The notes beneath the pieces are model-generated. The model was not told where the DNA came from. It did no database searches and was given only the letters and a program-made list of their open reading frames with translations. This document shows, piece by piece, positions 54,691 through 60,251 of a stretch of 60,251 nucleotides of DNA (positions within the stretch are counted from its first letter, which is position 1; the number at the start of each line of letters is the position of its first letter). Made by a program: the position numbers and the translations under genes. Source of the DNA: Candidatus Heimdallarchaeota archaeon (GTDB lineage Archaea; Asgardarchaeota; Heimdallarchaeia; JABLTI01); contig JAHLVW010000051.1 in the NCBI GenBank assembly GCA_019058275.1, positions 1 through 60,251 of the forward strand. The letters run 5' to 3'.

Positions 54691-54754
54691 GTCCCCCTAA
54701 TAGGGGACCAGTCCTCCACTACATCCAAAGGGAGGGAACTTCTTTATCCCTCCC
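54691..54754. ncRNA. Two strong GC-rich hairpins in a 372-nt gap; possible RNA gene
   Basis: Perfect stem GTCCCC (54691-54696) / GGGGAC (54703-54708) is followed by GGGAGGGA (54730-54737) / TCCCTCCC (54747-54754). CAAAGGG (54726-54732) can alternatively pair with CCCTTTG (about 54762-54768). The stretch is much richer in G and C than its AT-rich surroundings, as structured RNAs in AT-rich archaea are. Strand and identity are not known; it also lies after the minus-strand coiled-coil gene and could include its terminator. Confidence 0.45.
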
Positions 54755-54812
54755 CCTTAACCCCTTTGTCAAAATCAGCTTAGCCTAAATGAAAAGAAAA
54801 AGAGAAAAAAAA

Positions 54813-55724
54813 CTACATTGAAGCAATCGTCTTTTCCCAATCTTGCATGGCTTTTTTGAGATTATCAATGGAACTTATACCACGTTTCCAACGACGATAT
54901 TCTACTTGCATTTCATAGAATACTCGAGAGTGAGGTATTAAATCCATTAACTGTTCTCTTAGGTTAAGAATCTCCATTTTAATGTCGTCTTCACCAATCT
55001 TGGACTTCAATTTCTTTTTAAAATCATCAAAGAGCTTGGCTATAGTTGGATCAAGTTCTTTGATTTTGGGTTCTGGTTTAGGTTCAGGTGTTGGTGTAGC
55101 AACAACGGCTGTTGGTTTGATTTCATCCTTTGCAGGAGTAATTTCTTCTTGTTGAACAGCTTTCTGAGAAACAGCTGTTTTTGATGCTTCATTAATTGCT
55201 TTCGTAATTTCGCTAACATCAATATTATGTTCAGTAAGAAGATCTCGTAAACGATTGTTCACCATTTCTGATTGTTCAAGGAAAGTTTCTATCCTATCGA
55301 TTTCCTCCTTCAAATATTCAATCTGTCTACTCAAAATGTCTGTATCACCAGTTGATGCTGTTACTGTTGGAGCTGCTGAAACTGGACTTTCTTCAGCTTT
55401 TGGTTCATCCATAGTAGTAGCAAAATTTGGAGGTGCAGGAGCAGAACCTGCATTAGAAGGTTTTTCGGGTTTTGCTTCAATTGTATCTTTTTTAAATTGG
55501 CTTAATTTCTCTTGTAGCTGCTTTTTGGAGTCAGCTATTACTTTCCTAATATCTGAGACAGTATCTTGAGCTTCTTCCTCAAGTTCAGTTGTCCCTTGTT
55601 TAGAATCTGAAAGTAGCATAGCATTTCTTAAATCACGATTTTTCTCACGTAAAACCTTAGTTTGATTTCTATAAAATGCTAGTTCTTTTTTCATTTCTTC
55701 AGTGTCAATTTCTTTTTCGCTCAA
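54813..55724 (-). CDS. Coiled-coil protein with Ala/Pro-rich linkers
   Basis: An N-terminal coiled coil (EEMKKELAFYRNQTKVLREK), then a middle coiled coil (LSRQIEYLKEEIDRIETFLE) and a C-terminal helical domain (about 225-303) rich in conserved-looking aromatic and basic residues (RVFYEMQVEYRRWKRG). Linkers are Pro/Ala/Glu-rich. TTG is the start codon (MSEKEIDTEE). No family was recognised; it could be a cytoskeletal or scaffold-type protein. It is upstream of TrmB on the same strand, separated by the hairpin region. Confidence 0.5.
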   Translation of the reverse strand: MSEKEIDTEEMKKELAFYRNQTKVLREKNRDLRNAMLLSDSKQGTTELEEEAQDTVSDIRKVIADSKKQLQEKLSQFKKDTIEAKPEKPSNAGSAPAPPNFATTMDEPKAEESPVSAAPTVTASTGDTDILSRQIEYLKEEIDRIETFLEQSEMVNNRLRDLLTEHNIDVSEITKAINEASKTAVSQKAVQQEEITPAKDEIKPTAVVATPTPEPKPEPKIKELDPTIAKLFDDFKKKLKSKIGEDDIKMEILNLREQLMDLIPHSRVFYEMQVEYRRWKRGISSIDNLKKAMQDWEKTIASM

Positions 55725-55867
55725 TACAATCGATCATCCTATAAATTAATGAAATGAACAATAATGTTTGAATTATTTTAGCTGATAATAATATAAGTGT
55801 AAAATAATGTTTTCGTTAGAGCTATAAAAAGCTTCCAAATACAAAAAGTAGTTATTTTCGTGTAAAT

Positions 55868-56881
55868 TTATTCACTAGTCCAGAGTTTTCCACCAGACAA
55901 CAAATAAGCAAAAACAGTAGCTGCGATGATATCTGCTGTGGTTCCGGGATTGACTTTTTCGATTTCTTCCCTAAGTTCTATATCCAATTCTTCTAGTTCT
56001 CTTCTTCCATCCACCGTTAAAGCTCCACCAGCTTTAATGATAGTTGTTGCTCGTTGTGAGATTCCTTGTGCAACTTGTTTACCAAATTTCCTAATGATTA
56101 ACGTGTCGGGATGTTTTGAAAGAATAGCAAGATAAGCATCAATAATTGCTAAATTTATGTCTTTACTAATAATCATTGAATTATTTAGAGTAGCTAAACC
56201 CACATCAAAGGTTATTGGATAACCTAATGCCATTTCATGACAGATATTATCCCAACCTTTGCAAATATCCATCAATTTTAGCAAGTTAACATTATCAGAT
56301 TCTAGTTCTTCTCGAAGGTTTGATTGATTAACATCATAATTATCAGCTCCACCTAAACCACCTGGTGAAACAAAAGCTATCGCTTCTGAAACAAAGATGG
56401 AATCATCTACAGAAGTGTTATTCATTACCTCAAGAACATTCTTTTGTAATACATTAATATCACAAACAAGATTATCTTCATGAATACTCATACCAGCAGC
56501 AACGCTCAGAGGAGAGAGGAGGAGAATAATCCCTAAATTGGTGTTTACACGCTGATGGAACAAATTGCTTTGTTTGACAGCTTTATGTATAGTTTTGCCT
56601 AATTCCAATTGAAACCAATCAATCTTTTCCTCTTTTAGAAGAATGCCTTTCATAGCAAGTTCTTCAAGCCAAATACCAAAAGAAATGCTGGAAGATAAGA
56701 AATCCTCATACCTTGTATCATGAAAATCTCTAAAGCGATGTACATTTCCAGGTTTTGGAGTAGCACTAACTTCAAGGAGACACGCCAATTCTCCACACAT
56801 ACGAACTTGATTTGCTAGACGTCTGAATTTATTAGTATTGGAAAACATTACCTTCAAGTAAGTTAATAGTATTCGATTCAT
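55868..56881 (-). CDS. CitG/MdcB-like triphosphoribosyl-dephospho-CoA synthase
   Basis: The entry motif ATPKPGNVHRFRDFHDTRYE, then FVSPGGLGGADNYDV (Gly-rich ATP region) and the closing motif KVNPGTTADIIAATVFAYLL are those of CitG-family proteins. In bacteria CitG makes the prosthetic group of citrate or malonate decarboxylase. Archaeal homologues occur without such lyases, so the actual product is uncertain here. Start at 56881 (MNRILL) or the internal Met 12. It is divergent from the aldo/keto reductase with a short gap. Confidence 0.8.
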   Translation of the reverse strand: MNRILLTYLKVMFSNTNKFRRLANQVRMCGELACLLEVSATPKPGNVHRFRDFHDTRYEDFLSSSISFGIWLEELAMKGILLKEEKIDWFQLELGKTIHKAVKQSNLFHQRVNTNLGIILLLSPLSVAAGMSIHEDNLVCDINVLQKNVLEVMNNTSVDDSIFVSEAIAFVSPGGLGGADNYDVNQSNLREELESDNVNLLKLMDICKGWDNICHEMALGYPITFDVGLATLNNSMIISKDINLAIIDAYLAILSKHPDTLIIRKFGKQVAQGISQRATTIIKAGGALTVDGRRELEELDIELREEIEKVNPGTTADIIAATVFAYLLSGGKLWTSE

Positions 56882-56969
56882 AAAAATTTTTTACTTAAAA
56901 ATTGAAGAAAAAAGCTATTTTACTATGAGGGGAATAATAAACAAGGAAAAAGAATTGAAGGTGAGAGAA

Positions 56970-57797
56970 ATGAAGGATTTGAATTTACAATCAACTGCTG
57001 AATTGAATAATGGAGTGAAAATTCCTTTGCTTGGTTTGGGTACCTACAAAGCAACAGGAGATAGATGCTACACAGCAATTCGTCATGCAATAAAGATAGG
57101 ATACCGTCACATTGATACAGCATCGTTGTATGAAAATGAGGAAGAGATTGGTAAAGCAATAAGACATTGTGATGAACCTCGAGAAGAAATCTTTGTAACA
57201 ACAAAATTGTGGAATTCTGATCACGGTTATGAAAAGGCAAAAGCAGCATTTGAAGCAAGCCTAGAAAGATTAGGATTAGAATATATTGATTTGTATTTGA
57301 TTCATAGGCCAGTTCAAGAGCTAAGATTAGAATCATGGAGAGCATTAGAAGAATTATACAAAGAAGGAAAATGCAAAGTTATTGGTGTAAGTAACTATAT
57401 GGAATGGCATTTAGAGGAGTTATTGAAAGAAGCAAAAGTTGTTCCAGTGGTCAATCAAGTGGAGTTCAGTCCTTACCTATATTTGAAAGAATTGCAAGAT
57501 TACTGCATGGCAAAGAAAATTTGGATACAAGCATATAGTCCATTAACAAAAGGCAGAATGCTCAATGATCCTCCGTTGATGGAAATAGCTAAGAAATACC
57601 AAAAATCAACTGCACAAATACTTATTCGCTGGAGCTTACAAAGAGATACAATTGTTCTACCAAAATCAGCAAATCATAACAATATATCTGAGAATATGGA
57701 AATCTACGATTTTGAAATATCAAATGATGATATGAAAACTTTAGATGCTTTCCATTGCAATATGAGGACTACTCGGGATCCATCAACCGCTCCATAG
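56970..57797 (+). CDS. Aldo/keto reductase
   Basis: The catalytic tetrad is present: Asp in HIDTASLYENE, Tyr in the same motif, Lys in TTKLWN and His in YLIHRP. The NADPH-binding end is LPKSANHNNISENMEIYDF. ATG 56970 follows GGTGAG at 56960-56965 and gives the usual start (MKDLNLQSTAELNNG); an earlier ATG at 56925 adds 15 residues. Substrate unknown. Confidence 0.92.
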   Translation: MKDLNLQSTAELNNGVKIPLLGLGTYKATGDRCYTAIRHAIKIGYRHIDTASLYENEEEIGKAIRHCDEPREEIFVTTKLWNSDHGYEKAKAAFEASLERLGLEYIDLYLIHRPVQELRLESWRALEELYKEGKCKVIGVSNYMEWHLEELLKEAKVVPVVNQVEFSPYLYLKELQDYCMAKKIWIQAYSPLTKGRMLNDPPLMEIAKKYQKSTAQILIRWSLQRDTIVLPKSANHNNISENMEIYDFEISNDDMKTLDAFHCNMRTTRDPSTAP

Positions 57798-57835
57798 AAG
57801 AGATATTTTAGTTGTTAGATTAAAATAGTGAGTTA

Positions 57836-57908
57836 TGCAGGATGCCAGGGTGAGTGGCATTCCCGCAATAATCTGGAAAACCTTATAGGTCTCTAAAAGG
57901 GAGAGATC
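57836..57908 (+). ncRNA. Tandem hairpins; possible RNA gene or leader
   Basis: A long stem forms from TGCAGGATGCCA (57836-57847) and TGGCATTCCCGCA (57855-57867), with one mismatch and one bulged T. A second stem GGTCTCT (57888-57894) / AGAGATC (57902-57908) follows with one G-U pair. The region 57798-58107 has no ORF. The upper stem's GC content and bulge suggest a folded RNA, either independent or the leader of the zinc-ribbon gene at 58108. Confidence 0.45.
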
Positions 57909-58107
57909 AACTCGGAATGGTATGAAGGATTTCCTCAAAGAATCAATGCGACCTTTAACTATTTAAAGTACTAAAAGAAGTAAAGTTTGCTCTAATCATA
58001 GACTAATAATTCTGAATATGCTTTTACTTTCAGTTCTCTCTCCAATTCGAGCTTAAATAAGAGAGAGAATCAATACTGGTTGGAGTAATCTCCGGAGACC
58101 AAAAGAA

Positions 58108-58365
58108 ATGTCATCACATCACACATACATACCATGGTTCCAAAGTGATAAAGAGGAAGAACGAAAAATATGGGAAAAAGAAGCACAGGAAATGATGAGA
58201 ACACAAAGACTCTGTGTGAAGTGTGGGCAATTTCACTTGTTCCAATTCATTAAAAAAGAAACATATTATATACACTTAAATTGCCCAAATTGCTTTGAAG
58301 TAATCCAGCTTCCTCGAAAACGTAATCGCATGGAAACAAAATGGGCAAAACCAAAGTGGAAGTAA
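58108..58365 (+). CDS. Small zinc-ribbon protein (paralogue of 11349)
   Basis: The 85-aa protein starts MSSHHTYIPWFQSDKEEE and has knuckles CVKCGQFHLFQF and CPNCFEVIQLPRKRNR. It is highly similar to the 11349 product across its length but has a longer C-terminal tail (METKWAKPKWK). GGAG lies close before the ATG. Function unknown. Codons are A-rich, whereas the paralogue uses C/T-rich codons. Confidence 0.7.
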   Translation: MSSHHTYIPWFQSDKEEERKIWEKEAQEMMRTQRLCVKCGQFHLFQFIKKETYYIHLNCPNCFEVIQLPRKRNRMETKWAKPKWK

Positions 58366-58405
58366 GGGTAAACACATAGATTGTTAGAAAAAGAGAAACA
58401 GAGAA

Positions 58406-60251
58406 TTAGGTTGCTCCTGATTGTCTTAATTCATCTGCAAGCTCTATTTTCTTGATTCTTCTTACTAACCTTGTTGTAGCTAACCATATTGAGAATAGAG
58501 ATAGGAGTAAAACAATGGGCCAAGTAAACCATGGAACAGATACAGGGACATAGAATTTATCCTCTAACATGTAATCCAAACTTAAACGATAGAATAAATA
58601 GCCAAATGGTATGGTGAGAATAAGACCAAAAATACTCAGTATAGCATTTTCCCAGAAAATCATTCTTCGTATAAATTTCATTTTTGTTCCCATTGCTTTG
58701 AAAGAAAGGAAATCTTGTTGACGATCCACAAATGCCATATACATTGATTGAAAACTAAATATTACTCCAATAGCAATACCTATTGCTAGAAATAAAATCA
58801 TTATGCCCATCATTGCTTCCATTAAGGCTCTAGTTGATTTTAGTGCTACTTCTGCTTCTGTCCATTGATTTATACTAAAAACTTCATCAAAAGCAGTTCT
58901 AAGAGCTGAGAGATTAGTGTTGTCTTCTACAGATAAAACAATGCCATTCACCCACCCTTTTGGTAAACCAAAATAATCAGTTATATTGCTTTGCTGAAAT
59001 GATTCATAAGTCCAAAAAATTGAGTAATCGACTAATTCACCTACAAAACCAGTCACTTCTACTGTATAATTTCCTAAGATACCTATTGTAATATTATCAA
59101 GTAATTCGATGTCATATTTCCCTGCAATAGCGTTTCCTAATAAAACCTTTGTGGATGTCAGATCAGTTTTTTCTTCAACTATTCCTTTGATAACATTATA
59201 GTTTCGTAAGGTAGAATTCTCTTGGTAACACTCTAATTGTGCCCAACTAGCGAACTCTCCTTTATGCGTTACCTTCGTATATAAATTAATGAAAACTTCT
59301 GAGTGAGTGATGTAATTTGTTTCAGAAATTGTTTCATTGTTAACGAAAGAAAGGATTTTCTCTATGGGTTGAGGTATCTCGAGATGTATTTGAACATCGA
59401 ATGTATTAAAGTCTGTAAAATTACTCATCATTATATCATACATGTTATATTCCATAGCTAATGAATCAACCAAGAAAACCATAGATGTGGTGAGAGCAAA
59501 AATTGTGATGAGTGTTTTCTTCTTCTTCATAAACACCTCTCTAAGAGGAACTGACATATGAATTGGTTTAAAGATTGGAATCCAGCCAAAAAGTTTCTCT
59601 GAAATAGATTTACCTTTAGTTTTAATACGAGTAAACACTACGGTCATAGCTTCCCTTGGTGTTACAGTTGTAATTGGCCATGCACTAATTATAGAAGCAA
59701 TTAGACATATGCCAAGAGTAGCTGATCCACCAATTAAGAATTCATTCGGTGGCAGATAAAACGCAAATTCGTGCGTTCCATACATTCTACCAACTATCTT
59801 TGCCATACCATAAGATAGACCATACCCAAGTGGAATGCCTAATAAAATACCAAATACCGCTAATATTAGGGTAATTAGAATATAATGAGTTAGTATTGTA
59901 CGTCTTTTTGAGCCCATTGCGAAAAACAATCCTATGTTTTTTCGTTGTGAATTTACTAATTTCGTAAGAGTGTTAAGAATAATAGTTGCACATACAATCA
60001 TTCCAATTATTCCGAAAATCGATCCCATGCTATCAACTGCACCAGCATCACTAGTAAACATCTTATAATCAGCAGTTTCATCATGAATTTCGAATTTCAA
60101 AGAATTAGCATCAATATTATTACTGGTAAAAATGTATGAAAGCTTGTCTGCAGCAGCAAGAGTCATATCCTTATTGAATCTCTCCTCAACAGTATAGAGT
60201 ATTTGGTTAATCCAAGGATTGCCACCAAACAAGAACTGTTGAATAGTTTCA
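58406..60251 (-). CDS. FtsX-like ABC transporter permease, 5' part outside window
   Basis: The frame is open from the right window edge (ETIQQFLFGGNPWIN before the TTG at 60232), so the N-terminus is missing. Two FtsX units are visible: SIFGIIGMIVCATIILNTL to CLIASIISAWPITTV, and the C-terminal IMILFLAIGIAIGVIFSF to IVLLLSLFSIWLATT. The loop HVNSQRKNIGLFFAMGSK-type text (VNSQRKNIGLFFAMGSKR) is the usual ATPase-coupling region. Its ATPase partner is not in the window. It is convergent with the zinc-ribbon gene. Confidence 0.85.
   Translation of the reverse strand, partial: ETIQQFLFGGNPWINQILYTVEERFNKDMTLAAADKLSYIFTSNNIDANSLKFEIHDETADYKMFTSDAGAVDSMGSIFGIIGMIVCATIILNTLTKLVNSQRKNIGLFFAMGSKRRTILTHYILITLILAVFGILLGIPLGYGLSYGMAKIVGRMYGTHEFAFYLPPNEFLIGGSATLGICLIASIISAWPITTVTPREAMTVVFTRIKTKGKSISEKLFGWIPIFKPIHMSVPLREVFMKKKKTLITIFALTTSMVFLVDSLAMEYNMYDIMMSNFTDFNTFDVQIHLEIPQPIEKILSFVNNETISETNYITHSEVFINLYTKVTHKGEFASWAQLECYQENSTLRNYNVIKGIVEEKTDLTSTKVLLGNAIAGKYDIELLDNITIGILGNYTVEVTGFVGELVDYSIFWTYESFQQSNITDYFGLPKGWVNGIVLSVEDNTNLSALRTAFDEVFSINQWTEAEVALKSTRALMEAMMGIMILFLAIGIAIGVIFSFQSMYMAFVDRQQDFLSFKAMGTKMKFIRRMIFWENAILSIFGLILTIPFGYLFYRLSLDYMLEDKFYVPVSVPWFTWPIVLLLSLFSIWLATTRLVRRIKKIELADELRQSGAT

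Noticed and set aside
57439..57450. TTCCAGTGG matching the ORB core
   Set aside because: It is a single copy inside the aldo/keto reductase coding sequence and is explained by codons.
1..60251. tRNA and rRNA genes
   Set aside because: No gap showed a convincing T-loop plus acceptor pairing, and there is no rRNA-like sequence. A covariance-model scan would be needed to exclude intron-containing tRNAs.

Overview
The window is AT-rich archaeal DNA, most probably from an Asgard archaeon (the mix resembles Heimdallarchaeia-type genomes, but no single marker here fixes the lineage). The archaeal core is clear: Cdc6/Orc1, a GINS subunit, MCM, Hel308, ribosomal protein S8e, a DRG-type GTPase with a TGS domain and a TrmB-family regulator. 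The Asgard flavour comes from a Ras/Rab-like small GTPase, a membrane protein ending in a RING-like zinc module, clostripain-like secreted peptidases and many small zinc-ribbon proteins.

Layout. 1-11.3 kb is an accessory, probably defensive island. It holds CRISPR-like degenerate repeats, an XRE/ImmA-IrrE + DUF4411 (PIN-like) pair, decayed gene fragments, a GNAT protein, a possible PD-(D/E)XK nuclease, a 1536-aa NERD-NACHT protein and a broken gene that faintly resembles nucleotide-modification-associated proteins. 11.3-27.4 kb is rich in membrane and secreted proteins: two C11/clostripain peptidases (both with an in-frame stop), unknown membrane proteins, PlsY, a winged-helix regulator, a NUDIX hydrolase, a 46-aa secreted peptide beside a large HTH protein, a broken methyltransferase and the RING-like membrane protein. 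27.6-35 kb has a DUF917 protein, the DRG GTPase and an FtsX permease / double-ATPase ABC pair. 35-45 kb is the information-processing core: S8e with a very long Lys/Thr/Ala tail, then a replication block cdc6 - gins - mcm - hel308. Two 18-nt repeats resembling origin recognition boxes lie just upstream of cdc6, so 38.2-38.4 kb is a candidate replication origin. 45-60 kb is mostly metabolic and signalling genes: DegV-like, GT-C-like membrane protein, PurB, HDAC-family deacetylase, an AroD-like protein, HD phosphohydrolase, small GTPase, TrmB, a coiled-coil protein, CitG-like, aldo/keto reductase and a second FtsX permease cut by the window end.

The most unusual pattern is that at least seven reading frames in the first 27 kb are each broken by one in-frame stop (TAA, TAG and TGA all occur) with the homologous frame continuing on both sides. 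None of the recognised genes from 27.5 kb onward shows this. It reads as recent, ongoing gene decay confined to the accessory half, though readthrough has not been excluded. Secondary points of interest are the NERD-NACHT protein as an archaeal NLR-like immune candidate, the toxin-antitoxin-like pair bracketed by CRISPR-like repeats, and several strong intergenic hairpins that may be uncharacterised RNAs. No tRNA or rRNA gene was recognised.
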